A DNA stretch of 21,742 nt from Bacteroidia bacterium (GCA_025996865.1 BNTV01000083.1:1-21742); one strand, 5' to 3'; shown: positions 1 through 8,129, numbered from the stretch's first letter. The notes: generated by a model not told the origin, from the sequence alone. Made by a program: numbers and translations.

Positions 1-1175
1 CTTCCATATTCGGATTTCTCAATGGTAAGCAAACCCATGTAATACAGCAGGGAAACGAAATTTTCGGAATTGTGCAATTCATCAATGGAAAATTTGGGAT
101 TTATCGTTGAAAGAATGTGATTATCTTTGGTAATTTTCAATAATTGCTCGCTGTTCTTTCCGTTTGCTATCAATGTCCGCAAACGTCCGTAATCCGTCTT
201 TAGATTCTCATCAATAATATATCGAGAGCTTTCTTCTGCAGTTGTAACCATATCGAAATAATACAGCATCATAGAAGGATTATACACTCGGTGTTCGCCT
301 TTTTCATGAAAAAGGTAGCCGTTATAATAGAACTCTATATCTATATCAATCAGCGACTTGTCAACACCGCCAACTTCCATCAGCCAATTTACTTCATCCT
401 GTGTAAAACCCAGCATTTCATTGTATCGTTTTTTTAGCGACAGATTATTGGAAATATTGAAACCGCTGGTAAGGTCGTCCAGCATAATGGGCGTGATGCC
501 GGTGAGGATGATACGGTCGATAGCGGTTTTGCTTCCATCTTTCAAGGTCTCATAAAAATCGCGCACCAAACCGTTGGCTCTTATTATTTTGCGATAAGTG
601 TCATCACCGGTGTTGGAGCCTAATGCAATGAGGTCATTGGCGAAATGATCGTATTCATCAATGATGACAAAGACTTTGCAACCTATTGAATCAGCCGCCC
701 TGAATACAGCATTCAACTTGTCCGCAATAGATTGTTGATCTTCGCCCTCTTTGATGTATTTATCCACATCGGGTATATAATCTGCATGTTTTTCCAAACA
801 TGTAAGCACTGCCTGACGTATTTTGCCGGAAAACGAAATTTTGAAATCGTCTTCGCTGTTGGTGTTCAATCCTGAAAAATCGAGATTCAACACCACCATA
901 CTGTTATGCTTTGGCGTGGGATGCTTGCCGATATACAAATCGCCAAATAATTGTTCAAATTTGCCGGCGCGGTTGATGTCGTAATAATGCGACAACATGG
1001 AGAAAAACAGACTTTTGCCAAACTTGCGGGGACGGGTGAAAAACAAGTATGTATTGTTTTCTTTTTCCAGCATCTCAATAAAATGCGTTTTATCCACGTA
1101 GGCATAATTTTCTTCTATTAGCCTTTCAAAATTTGAATTGCCGTAAGGCAGGCGTTTGTATTTATTTGTTTGCAT
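1..1175 (-). CDS. AAA-ATPase-like / PD-(D/E)XK nuclease-like protein, copy 1 (3' end outside window)
   Basis: The frame is open from the ATG at 1175 to the left edge, about 391 codons with no stop, so the C-terminus lies outside the window. Visible motifs are a degenerate P-loop RPRKFGKS (residues 48-55) and a Walker B-like VIIDEYD (about 170-176), followed by the TGI-PIMLDDLTSGFNIS segment shared with copy 2 at 3601-5319. By family (PF09820 AAA-ATPase_like, usually followed by a PDDEXK_9 nuclease-like domain) the missing part should hold the nuclease-like domain. The cellular role of this family is not established; it occurs in many copies in Bacteroidales genomes. The gene starts about 50 bases after the stop of the flavoenzyme at 1228-3099 and has its own -7-like box at 1195-1202. 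Its first ~96 codons and promoter are almost identical to copy 2, while the rest is clearly diverged. The start ATG is the one preserved in both copies. Confidence 0.88.
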   Translation of the reverse strand, partial: MQTNKYKRLPYGNSNFERLIEENYAYVDKTHFIEMLEKENNTYLFFTRPRKFGKSLFFSMLSHYYDINRAGKFEQLFGDLYIGKHPTPKHNSMVVLNLDFSGLNTNSEDDFKISFSGKIRQAVLTCLEKHADYIPDVDKYIKEGEDQQSIADKLNAVFRAADSIGCKVFVIIDEYDHFANDLIALGSNTGDDTYRKIIRANGLVRDFYETLKDGSKTAIDRIILTGITPIMLDDLTSGFNISNNLSLKKRYNEMLGFTQDEVNWLMEVGGVDKSLIDIDIEFYYNGYLFHEKGEHRVYNPSMMLYYFDMVTTAEESSRYIIDENLKTDYGRLRTLIANGKNSEQLLKITKDNHILSTINPKFSIDELHNSENFVSLLYYMGLLTIEKSEYG

Positions 1176-1224
1176 CTTTTGTGAATTTTGTTTGCAAAGA
1201 TAACTACATTAAACGATTTTACCT
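887..1224. repeat. Near-identical repeat, copy A (promoter plus first ~96 codons of AAA-ATPase copy 1)
   Basis: Aligned by eye to 5031-5369 at an offset of 4144 bases, I count seven mismatches (912, 978, 995, 1077, 1169, 1172, 1181) and one single-base indel in the leader. Identity drops sharply to the left of about 887. On the right the match ends at about 1224, just before the stop codon of the neighbouring flavoenzyme gene. Direct orientation. Confidence 0.9.
1195..1202 (-). promoter_or_regulatory. Putative -7 box (TATCTTTG) of AAA-ATPase copy 1
   Basis: Read on the minus strand this is TATCTTTG, a match to the Bacteroidetes -7 consensus TAnnTTTG, 19 bases before the ATG at 1175. The same box lies at the same place before copy 2 (5339-5346). 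No clear TTTG -33 element is seen at the expected distance, so this is a partial promoter call. Confidence 0.45.
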
Positions 1225-1227
1225 ATT

Positions 1228-3099
1228 TTAGTCCTTTATTTCGGGTGGTTTGGGCAATCGACCCCCTTCATTGTACGTTTGATTGTTTGGAAGACCTGTT
1301 TCTCCTACACCCTTATTCATCAGCGCTTTCAATTCATCCAGATGAGACCGGTAAACGCCGCGGGGCTGTATGCCGTATTGCTTGCACAGGGAAGCGGCCA
1401 TACCAACAACTTCGCCCATCATACCGGTGGTGCGCATCACCCGTACCGTACCCAGAGCGACGTGCGTCACGCTGATATTGCGACCGGCCATAAACAGATT
1501 GTCTATGTTCCGCGAATACAGACAGCGGTAGGGAATCGGGTAGGGGTAAATGTTGATATGCCTGGCAATGGATTTAAACTCGGCGCCGGGGAAGTTTTCC
1601 GTGTTCTGCGGGTCGGGATAATGCAAGTCTATCGACCAGGTCGTTGAGGCTGTTCCGTCTTCGTGCGCAACATATTTGCGGATATCGTCCTCTTTCATAA
1701 TGTAATCGCCCATCAGACGGCGAGATTCCCGTTTGCCCGATACATACGCAACCCAACCGAGTTTCAGGTTCCGGAACTGACTGTTTTCTTTCAGACTGTT
1801 TTTCAGATAACTCCAGTTGGAATAGACAACCATCAGACCGTAATCGCGAATACGTTCAAAATCTTTAATCTGGTCAACGTTCATGCCGGTTTCCCAGGTC
1901 CATTCTCCCATCGTGACTTTTTCGCAGCTTTTGTCGTTGAACGTAACGCCGTAGTTGAAAAAGGGAAAACCTGATGATGAACCGTTATCAACCGAATACC
2001 ATTGAACGGAAGCGCCCATGGTCATTTTGTCGGCAATTTCGGGCGCGGTGGTCTCGCCAAATTCACTGCGCGATTCGCGTCCCATGCGGTAGTCGGCACC
2101 GGCCAGGTAACCCACCGTGCCATCGCCCGTACAATCGGCGAAGACCGGTGCGCAGAATCGCTGTTCCGTTCCGTTTTCAATGTGTCCGGCGATGACGGCA
2201 CGAATCTTCTGTCCGTCCATTTCGACACCTGATGCGCGATAGTTGGAAAACAGCGTGATGTTTTTTTCTTTGGCTACGGCTTCCGCTTTTTTATCATCTT
2301 CGTAATGAGCGGCCGGTTGCGCGTTTCCGCCACGGCTGGGGCCAAATTCTTTTTGCAGATTACCCAGTTCTTTATAAGGGGCGGCTTCAATCCGTCCGCC
2401 CAGATGGACACGTATCTCCGAACTGTTATTTCCGCCCAGCACCGGGCGGTCGTTAATCAACGCCACTTTACAACCCAGACGGGCGGCAGATATTGCCGCA
2501 CTGATGCCTGCAATGCCGCCGCCTACCACGACCAAATCGTAAGTTCCTGCCGTCGGAGGCGTGTCGGGCAGTTGCAGGGCTTTCCGCCGGAAGGTTTCCA
2601 GTGCGTTCACACCGGAAGGCGGTACTGCTCCCTGTTCGGTTGTGAAATAAATCGCGTCACAGCGTCCGTCAAAACCGGTAAGGTCATGCAGCGCCAGCGT
2701 AGCCTGTTCGTTTTTTATGGAGACTTTTCCCGCTTCCTGCCACATCCATTCGAAGCCTTTAATTCCCAGTACGACGGATAGTTGTTTGCCATTGACCGAC
2801 AGTTTGAATTTACCCGGTCCTTCCGCATTTTTCCAGGGGGAAGTCCAGTTATAGGTACGCACATATACATAGTATGTACCTGCTTCCGGGAAAGTAACCC
2901 GCGTCGAAGCCGTTTCTACCGGAACTCCCATTCCATGCGCTATCAGGTAAGGCGACCCCATCAAATCCATAAACTGCTGGTCAACCGCCCAACCGCCTTT
3001 ATTCTTAAAACTTTCCGCCTCGACAAAAAGATCGGCGGCAGATGTGCCTGTGATAAAAGCACAATAAAAAAAGAAAATAAAACTTACTCGTATTTTCAT
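1228..3099 (-). CDS. Secreted FAD-dependent oxidoreductase with N-terminal carbohydrate-binding-like domain
   Basis: A 623-residue flavoprotein of the FAD_oxidored (PF12831) type. Residues 1-21 form a Sec signal peptide ending GTSA-A. Residues about 25-155 resemble the beta-sandwich binding modules of the golvesin/xanthan-lyase-CBD kind (AESF, then GTYYVYVRTYNW). The Rossmann dinucleotide motif VVGGGIAGISAA is at 191-202, followed by LGGNNSSEIRVH. Further on come the family motifs KRESRRLMGDY, IPYRCL, and MAGRNISVTHVALGTVRVM near the C-terminus. I chose the ATG at 3099 because it opens the signal peptide; an in-frame ATG at 3126 would add nine residues and overlap the toxin remnant. It is separated from the other flavoenzymes by an AAA-ATPase gene, but the family relation suggests it belongs to the same pathway. 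Substrate unknown. 'Xanthan lyase' labels on such proteins come from the binding domain, not from lyase activity. Confidence 0.85.
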   Translation of the reverse strand: MKIRVSFIFFFYCAFITGTSAADLFVEAESFKNKGGWAVDQQFMDLMGSPYLIAHGMGVPVETASTRVTFPEAGTYYVYVRTYNWTSPWKNAEGPGKFKLSVNGKQLSVVLGIKGFEWMWQEAGKVSIKNEQATLALHDLTGFDGRCDAIYFTTEQGAVPPSGVNALETFRRKALQLPDTPPTAGTYDLVVVGGGIAGISAAISAARLGCKVALINDRPVLGGNNSSEIRVHLGGRIEAAPYKELGNLQKEFGPSRGGNAQPAAHYEDDKKAEAVAKEKNITLFSNYRASGVEMDGQKIRAVIAGHIENGTEQRFCAPVFADCTGDGTVGYLAGADYRMGRESRSEFGETTAPEIADKMTMGASVQWYSVDNGSSSGFPFFNYGVTFNDKSCEKVTMGEWTWETGMNVDQIKDFERIRDYGLMVVYSNWSYLKNSLKENSQFRNLKLGWVAYVSGKRESRRLMGDYIMKEDDIRKYVAHEDGTASTTWSIDLHYPDPQNTENFPGAEFKSIARHINIYPYPIPYRCLYSRNIDNLFMAGRNISVTHVALGTVRVMRTTGMMGEVVGMAASLCKQYGIQPRGVYRSHLDELKALMNKGVGETGLPNNQTYNEGGRLPKPPEIKD

Positions 3100-3106
3100 A
3101 TAAGTA

Positions 3107-3214
3107 TTAAATTGATTTAAAATCATTATAAGTTACGATTTTTGTCTGATTGTGAGTTCCCAATGCTAACAAATCTTTGTCGCCGGTATTGAATGTGTCT
3201 GCAACATCATCATC
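3107..3214 (-). pseudogene. C-terminal remnant of a PIN-domain toxin (VapC-like)
   Basis: This frame encodes about 35 residues ending DFKSI-stop, including VADTFNTGDKDLLALG and then TKIVTYNDF. That matches the C-terminal pattern of PIN-family toxins (alanine-aspartate, threonine-glycine-aspartate-lysine-aspartate-leucine-leucine, then an I-x-T/S-x-x-x-F strand). No start codon or N-terminal PIN part is present, and the upstream sequence belongs to the antitoxin-like ORF in another frame. I read it as what remains after an internal deletion removed the end of the antitoxin gene and most of the toxin gene. It ends only seven bases before the ATG at 3099. Recognised by pattern only. Confidence 0.6.
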
Positions 3215-3332
3215 TCCAACGTATTTCCGCTTTGGTTTCTACCTCCCAACCCATTTTCTCTGCCAAAGTCATGATAAATCCAACTTCCGTTTGAGGAACA
3301 TTCAAATAAATATTCTGCATCGTTATAGCCAT
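3210..3332 (-). pseudogene. Truncated antitoxin-like ORF (40 codons)
   Basis: ATG at 3332 (or the internal ATG at 3320, which begins MQNIYLNVPQTEVG) to a TGA at 3210-3212. The product reads IYLNVPQTEVGFIMTLAEKMG and then GWEVETKAEIRW, resembling the N-terminus of small Bacteroidetes antitoxins paired with PIN toxins, which begin with a beta-strand and continue with a helix ending in (L/M)GW. Such antitoxins are normally about twice as long. The ORF stops where the PIN-toxin remnant begins, in a different frame, so a deletion through the antitoxin-toxin junction is the likely cause. A good -7 box lies upstream at 3367-3374. Confidence 0.5.
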
Positions 3333-3600
3333 AATCTTTTCATTTATAATTAATAAAATTGTGCTACAAAAATACAAATTAAATCTGATACCGAAAATTT
3401 TTGTGACAAATATCAGCGGTTCGAGATGAAAAAATATAAATTTGAAATCATTAATTTTAGCTGTTCCACTCTTTTTAGAACTCTAAACCATCACAAATAT
3501 GTTTTTCCTTCGAGCTGAAAACGCGGCAATGTTTGTCGCTTTTTTGTTCCAATACGTTTATCTATGATTTTTTCTTGATTTTCTCCGTATTATTTAATTC
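3333..3600. other. AT-rich intergenic region without a supported gene
   Basis: This gap between the antitoxin remnant and the AAA-ATPase copy 2 stop is AT-rich. Apart from the -7-like box at 3367-3374 I see no gene, convincing hairpin terminator or repeat in it. A 30-codon plus-strand ORF starting near 3426 has no recognisable features. Confidence 0.6.
3367..3374 (-). promoter_or_regulatory. Putative -7 box (TATTTTTG) upstream of the toxin-antitoxin remnant
   Basis: On the minus strand this reads TATTTTTG, a full match to TAnnTTTG, and sits 34 bases before the ATG at 3332. A near -33 element (TTCG) lies roughly 17-20 bases further upstream, so the match is imperfect there. It was probably the promoter of the toxin-antitoxin pair. 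With that pair broken, it may now drive the flavoenzyme gene starting at 3099. Confidence 0.4.
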
Positions 3601-5319
3601 TCAATTTTCAATTATTTCGTACTTGTCTTTGCCAATGAATATCACCGACAGATAACGGACGTCCGGACGTCCTGCAAACAGATGCGAATTACGGTATTTC
3701 TCTAATTGAGCGTGGGCTTCGTCGCGTTTTGCTTCTATTGATTTTACATTCGATTTTTTGACGTATTTGATTTCCCAAATCCACTCCCAAGGAATATCAG
3801 GATACAAATGACTTCGTTTCAAGTAAATATCCGCATAGCCCGTAGATATTTCCATTTCGGAAATGGGGGTAAACAAACGGCTTTGATTCAGGCTGTACAA
3901 CAGGAGGACTTTGAGGTATTTTTCGTCACAGTTCTCCAAATCCCGGTTCGACAACTTGCTGATGAAGTTTTCGCTCATATAGTCCAAAAACGGCTTCGGA
4001 TCGCCCTTTAATGCTAAATCACTCATACCTCTCATCTGACGGGCATTGTCAATCATGATGTCCTTACTCCTGTCGCGAGACAGCTTGAGAATGTATTCCC
4101 AATAGATTGTTCGAATGGAATAATTGGGTATTTTCAACCAGACGTGTTCGTACTCGGCTTTTTCAATGGTCAGCAAACCCAGATAATACATCAACGAAGT
4201 GAAATTCTCGCTATTGTGCAGTTCATCTATGGAAAATTTAGGATGTACCGTTGAAAGAATACGATTATTTTCAGTAATTTCCAACAATTGCTCACTGTTC
4301 GTTCCGTTCGCTATCAATGTCCGCAAACGTCCGTAATCGGTCTTCAGATTATCATCAATAATGTATTTAGTCCCCCCCTCTGTGGTCGTAACCATATCGA
4401 AATAATACAGCATCATCGAAGGATTATATACCCGGTGTTTCCCTTTTTCATGAAAAAGGTATCCATTATAATAGAAATCTATATCTATATCAATCAGCGA
4501 TTTATCAACTCCTCCCATTTCCATAAGCCACTCTACTTCTTCCTTCGTAAATCCCAGCATTTCATTGTACTGTGATTTAAGCGACAAATTATTGGAAATA
4601 TTAAACCCACTCGTCAGGTCGTCGAGCATAATAGGCATAATACCGGTAAGCATGATGCGGTCGATAAATGTTTTGCTGCCTGTTTTCAGCGTTTCGTAAA
4701 AATCGCGCACCAAACCATTGGCGCGAATGATTTTGCGATAAACATTATCGCCCGAACTTGTCCCCAAAGCAATCAAATCGTTGGCAAAATGGTCGTATTC
4801 GTCAATAATGACAAAAACTTTACAGCCAATGGATTCAGCAGCCCTGAATGCGATATTCAACATTTCGGCAATGGATTCTTGTCCCTTACATTCCTGAAAA
4901 AACTCTCTTATATTGGGAATGCAATCCTTATGCCTCTCCAAACAAATAAGCACCGATTGGCGAATATTTCCGGTAAAGGAAAGTTGAAACCCTTGCTCAC
5001 TTGTAGTATCCAAGCCCGAAAAATCCAAATTTAACACCACCATACTGTTATGCTTCGGCGTGGGATGCTTGCCGATATACAAATCGCCAAATAATTGTTC
5101 AAATTTGCCGGCGCGGTTGATATCGTAATAATGCGACAGCATGGAGAAAAACAGACTTTTGCCAAACTTGCGGGGACGGGTGAAAAACAAGTATGTATTG
5201 TTTTCTTTTTCCAGCATCTCGATAAAATGCGTTTTATCCACGTAGGCATAATTTTCTTCTATTAGCCTTTCAAAATTTGAATTGCCGTAAGGCAGGCGTT
5301 TGTATTTATTTGCTTCCAT
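3601..5319 (-). CDS. AAA-ATPase-like protein with C-terminal PD-(D/E)XK nuclease-like domain, copy 2
   Basis: A complete 572-residue protein. Residues about 5-215 form the AAA-ATPase_like domain (PF09820) with the degenerate P-loop RPRKFGKS at 48-55 and Walker B VFVIIDEYD at 168-176. The C-terminal ~90 residues look like PDDEXK_9 (DUF1703): GYADI with Asp497, then WEIKY with Glu516 and Lys518, followed by the helix DEAHAQLEKY. The D...ExK set is intact, so a nuclease fold with potential activity is plausible, but no member's role is established as far as I know. There is no signal peptide, so it is cytoplasmic. It begins 125 bases after the esterase gene and has its own -7-like box, so it is probably a separate insertion into the locus and not part of its pathway. 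The first ~96 codons nearly match copy 1 base for base. Confidence 0.9.
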   Translation of the reverse strand: MEANKYKRLPYGNSNFERLIEENYAYVDKTHFIEMLEKENNTYLFFTRPRKFGKSLFFSMLSHYYDINRAGKFEQLFGDLYIGKHPTPKHNSMVVLNLDFSGLDTTSEQGFQLSFTGNIRQSVLICLERHKDCIPNIREFFQECKGQESIAEMLNIAFRAAESIGCKVFVIIDEYDHFANDLIALGTSSGDNVYRKIIRANGLVRDFYETLKTGSKTFIDRIMLTGIMPIMLDDLTSGFNISNNLSLKSQYNEMLGFTKEEVEWLMEMGGVDKSLIDIDIDFYYNGYLFHEKGKHRVYNPSMMLYYFDMVTTTEGGTKYIIDDNLKTDYGRLRTLIANGTNSEQLLEITENNRILSTVHPKFSIDELHNSENFTSLMYYLGLLTIEKAEYEHVWLKIPNYSIRTIYWEYILKLSRDRSKDIMIDNARQMRGMSDLALKGDPKPFLDYMSENFISKLSNRDLENCDEKYLKVLLLYSLNQSRLFTPISEMEISTGYADIYLKRSHLYPDIPWEWIWEIKYVKKSNVKSIEAKRDEAHAQLEKYRNSHLFAGRPDVRYLSVIFIGKDKYEIIEN

Positions 5320-5369
5320 CTTTTATGAATTTTGTTTGCAAAGATAACTACAATTAAACGATTTTACCC
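5031..5369. repeat. Near-identical repeat, copy B (promoter plus first ~96 codons of AAA-ATPase copy 2)
   Basis: Partner of 887-1224, with seven mismatches and one extra A in the leader by my alignment. The match breaks off just inside the coding region on the left, at the start of the codons for VVLNLDFSGL. It ends on the right shortly before a short ATTGAACA tandem repeat. Confidence 0.9.
5339..5346 (-). promoter_or_regulatory. Putative -7 box (TATCTTTG) of AAA-ATPase copy 2
   Basis: Minus-strand TATCTTTG fits TAnnTTTG and is 19 bases before the ATG at 5319. It is preserved in copy 1 (1195-1202). The -33 position shows no clean TTTG. It implies that this gene is transcribed independently of the esterase gene upstream. 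Confidence 0.45.
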
Positions 5370-5370
5370 A

Positions 5371-5392
5371 ATAAACATTGAACATTGAACAA
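5371..5392. repeat. Short tandem repeat of ATTGAACA
   Basis: The plus strand shows ACATTGAACATTGAACAATT, two adjacent copies of an 8-base unit, immediately beyond the end of the long repeat at 5031-5369. It may mark a recombination edge or be chance in AT-rich DNA. Confidence 0.4.
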
Positions 5393-5444
5393 TTATGTGA
5401 ACTAGAACAAAATGGTGTCTTTATAAATTATAAAAAAAATTTCT

Positions 5445-6437
5445 TCATATTATTTCAACAGTTTTGAAATCGTTTTCGTATCTATGCTGCGCCTGTATAT
5501 TTTTGCTGTTCCACCAATTGATCGCCTCCAAGCGAATCGGCAGGTCTCGCAAAATCCATTGAATGGTGTGATTCGGATACGGCAAGCTTGCAAAAGTAAA
5601 CCGACCGGTTACACCGGTTTCTTTCAAATATTGTTGTATGTCATCGGTCGTATTTTCCTGCGAAATCCAAACGGGACGATTGCCAAGCCGCTTCAGACGA
5701 ATCAATGCCGAAGCGCGATCCGCTCCGGGATAGCCCCAATTTTCTCTAACGCCATCCAAATGGCTGTGACAGAAAAAGCCCGACCAAAGACCGGCAATTT
5801 GATCGTCATGAAGTCCAATATAGAAACAGGCAATAGCGCCGCGAGAGAAACCGGCAAGAATGACCCGGTTCGGATCGCCGCCGAACTGTTCGCAGACATC
5901 TCGAACCGTTTCCGTACAATATCGCTTTGTTTCTTCAATATCTCCCCACCAAACTGTACAATTTTGTTTAAGTCCATTTTTGACTTCGACGAAGGGCATT
6001 GTGATCCAGATGGCGCCGGAACCGGAAGTCAACCCGTAACCGAGACAGCAATCCTCAACTGTTCCATGGGAAACATCAAGTCCTTTTATGTATCCGCCGT
6101 TACCGGCATATTCAACAATTACCGGCAATTTGGCATTCCGGTTCCAGTCTTTCGGCAGATACAGCGTATGGTAAACACTCGTTTCCGTCCAATCCGGCGT
6201 TGTCATACGAACCCGCTTTCCGGCGCCGGGATTACCGTTAAGAACGGCAGGCAACTTGACAGTTACCGGAAAGTCGTAAACCGATTGTGGTTCGTCACCA
6301 ACGGATACTTTTTCCTCCGGTTGAGTGATTAATTTTTCCGGCTCCGGCTTTGTATAGGCAGCCATCAAATTCAACCCAATTGCAACAGCCATAACTCCCA
6401 ATCCAATCTTTTTAAAAAATTCCCGGCGATTATTCAT
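5445..6437 (-). CDS. Tat-exported alpha/beta-hydrolase (putative esterase)
   Basis: A 330-residue protein. The N-terminus NNRREFFKKIGLGVMAVAIG is a twin-arginine signal (RR at 4-5, hydrophobic stretch 11-27). The core is an alpha/beta-hydrolase of the esterase/PHB-depolymerase-like kind: strand LPVIVEYAG (104-112), then RVILAGFSRGA with the nucleophile elbow GFSRG at 196-200 (Ser198). The likely catalytic His290 lies in YPNHTIQW, and the acid is probably Glu261 or Asp265/266. It should cleave an ester in the periplasm; acyl group and substrate are unknown. Its ATG is three bases from the stop of the upstream flavoenzyme gene, so translation is likely coupled and the two probably act on the same material. 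The first ~48 residues closely resemble those of the unrelated flavoenzyme at 8165-9574. Confidence 0.82.
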   Translation of the reverse strand: MNNRREFFKKIGLGVMAVAIGLNLMAAYTKPEPEKLITQPEEKVSVGDEPQSVYDFPVTVKLPAVLNGNPGAGKRVRMTTPDWTETSVYHTLYLPKDWNRNAKLPVIVEYAGNGGYIKGLDVSHGTVEDCCLGYGLTSGSGAIWITMPFVEVKNGLKQNCTVWWGDIEETKRYCTETVRDVCEQFGGDPNRVILAGFSRGAIACFYIGLHDDQIAGLWSGFFCHSHLDGVRENWGYPGADRASALIRLKRLGNRPVWISQENTTDDIQQYLKETGVTGRFTFASLPYPNHTIQWILRDLPIRLEAINWWNSKNIQAQHRYENDFKTVEII

Positions 6438-6440
6438 GAT

Positions 6441-8129
6441 TCAAAGTTGATTGGTGGAATACATGAAACTGGTTTTATAGTTTGCACCGAAGCGTTTTTC
6501 CCACCGCCCGCCGTTATCTATCCCGTCAATGTCGGTATCGTCCACCATGATTTCCGGGGTGGAACCGTCGAGGTACGGATTGTCCTGCAGTATCTGGCGG
6601 AGGTTGACGACATCGACGTCCTGCACGGCGCATCCGGCGTCCACAGCCAGTGACGCCGCCACTGCCGCCGATTGTCCAAGCACCATAAACACCGGCTCCA
6701 TGCGGATGGAACCGTAGGCAATATGCGTCGAAGAAACACAAACGGGCACGAGCAGGTTGGTGCATTCATGACGCTTTGGGGTCAGGCTCCGGTACGAAAC
6801 GGGATAGGGCGGGAATCCGCCCACTTCGACGTCGCCTTCGTTTTTAACCATCCCGTTGACGACAATCCGCTGGCAGTTGTGCGAGTCCATCCCGTAGGCA
6901 GCCAGCCCCACGCCATCGTCCACGGTTTTGTCGCCCTGGCAGTTGTGCTGCGTCATCACGTATTCGCCGTTGAGGCGCCTTGCCTCGCGGACATACAGTT
7001 GCGTCGGGAAATTGTCGTTGTCAACGAACTCATCCTTCGCCCAGCCCAGTTCGTTCACTTTCGTACGCAACTTTTCGGGAATACGTTCGTCATGGCTCAT
7101 GAAATACATCAACCCTTTCGTATATTCGACATGTTCCTGCCATATCTTTGCTCGCGTTTCATAGTCGCCGTCGGGATAGTCATAGTTCATGCCTATCATG
7201 TCGGTCGAAAGAGGTCCCCGGTTGTTCACGTCGTACTTGAAGTCGGGCATTCCGGAACTATATAGAAGGTAAAGGTTGATGTCGGGAGGCATTTTGCGGG
7301 TAGCCCGCGCAAGGAGTTCATATTTTGCGGGGTCGTAAGTAGCCGGCTTTTCAAATGGTCGGCGTATTGCCGGATTGTCTGTCAGGCAAAGCCGGAAATT
7401 ATACGCTTGGATGCACCTGTCGCCCGACCCGGTCGGTTGCAGGGCGGCGTCGCTGATACCCCAGCAAAGGCCGCTCGAAGGATCGCCTTCGATGCGATAG
7501 GGATCAATGCTGTCCGGGAACTGGTGCCAGACGGACAGTTGCACGCCGTTCAAGGACTCGTCGAACATCCCGCTGCTTTCCCTTCCGGTAAAATAGGAGA
7601 CACCGGCGCGAGCCATCAAGTCGCCTTCGTATGAGCAGTCAATAAACTGTTTCGCCTTCACGACCACCTGCGGGGCGGAGGCGTCTTTGGAGTGTTCAAG
7701 CGTGATATGCCGGATAGCCGTCCCTTTTTTTTTGGCGGATACAATGCGGTGCAGAAACAGGGTTTCCACATCGCCGTCGGCTATGAAACGGTTGATTTCG
7801 TTCGTGGCGACGCTTGGCGGAAACTGCCACTGTTCGAGTTTTCCGTAATGCGTCCCGATGCGCCGGTAGAACAGTCGCGCCAGTCCGGTGACGGCATATT
7901 TGTTGCCGATGTCGGTCTGTCCCAGTCCGCCCGTTGTCATTCCACCGAGATAGTTGCTTGGTTCGACAAGCAAAACGGTCTTGCCCGTCATCCGCGCGGA
8001 GTAAGCGGCGATTACGCCCGAAGCCGTCCCGCCGTAGATGCAGATATCGACTTCACGCTGCACAACGCCGACACAACTGCATAAAGCCGCCAACCACAGA
8101 ACAAGCGCTGAAACAAAACACTTTTTCAT
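6441..8129 (-). CDS. FAD-dependent oxidoreductase lipoprotein (FAD_oxidored family)
   Basis: A 562-residue flavoprotein. The start at 8129 gives a lipoprotein signal with LWLAALCSC and the lipid-acceptor Cys19; an ATG at 8153 would add eight residues. Cys19 is followed by VGVVQ without acidic residues, so it probably faces the periplasm and not the cell surface. The Rossmann motif is CIYGGTASGVIAA (30-42), followed by LLVEPSNYLGGMTTGGLGQT, a hallmark of this Bacteroidetes subgroup. Later motifs are REARRLNGEYVM, VSYRSLTP and AYGSIRMEPVFMVLGQSAAVAA, the last being the FAD-binding C-terminal segment. The genes on both sides are three and about 35 bases away, so it sits in the operon. It is visibly richer in G+C than the uptake and regulatory genes (32 of 60 bases in 6841-6900). 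An oxidation or reduction in the periplasm is inferred; the substrate is unknown. Confidence 0.85.
   Translation of the reverse strand: MKKCFVSALVLWLAALCSCVGVVQREVDICIYGGTASGVIAAYSARMTGKTVLLVEPSNYLGGMTTGGLGQTDIGNKYAVTGLARLFYRRIGTHYGKLEQWQFPPSVATNEINRFIADGDVETLFLHRIVSAKKKGTAIRHITLEHSKDASAPQVVVKAKQFIDCSYEGDLMARAGVSYFTGRESSGMFDESLNGVQLSVWHQFPDSIDPYRIEGDPSSGLCWGISDAALQPTGSGDRCIQAYNFRLCLTDNPAIRRPFEKPATYDPAKYELLARATRKMPPDINLYLLYSSGMPDFKYDVNNRGPLSTDMIGMNYDYPDGDYETRAKIWQEHVEYTKGLMYFMSHDERIPEKLRTKVNELGWAKDEFVDNDNFPTQLYVREARRLNGEYVMTQHNCQGDKTVDDGVGLAAYGMDSHNCQRIVVNGMVKNEGDVEVGGFPPYPVSYRSLTPKRHECTNLLVPVCVSSTHIAYGSIRMEPVFMVLGQSAAVAASLAVDAGCAVQDVDVVNLRQILQDNPYLDGSTPEIMVDDTDIDGIDNGGRWEKRFGANYKTSFMYSTNQL

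Noticed and set aside
1..1175. Possible frameshifted or broken ATPase gene at the left edge
   Set aside because: Translation from 1175 to the edge stays in frame and matches copy 2 throughout, so it is simply cut by the window.
1228..3099. Naming this protein a xanthan lyase
   Set aside because: Such labels come from the binding-type N-terminal domain; the rest is plainly a flavoprotein and no lyase domain is present.
3426..3518. 30-codon plus-strand ORF (MKKYKFEIINFS...)
   Set aside because: No recognisable family, no promoter in the right place, and of a length expected by chance in AT-rich DNA.
5393..5444. Rho-independent terminator after the esterase gene
   Set aside because: There is an A/T run near 5429-5443 but no stable G+C hairpin before it.
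5484..6332. Plus-strand open frame of 282 codons
   Set aside because: Antisense to the esterase gene, whose catalytic motifs and signal peptide are clear; no domain is visible in the plus frame.
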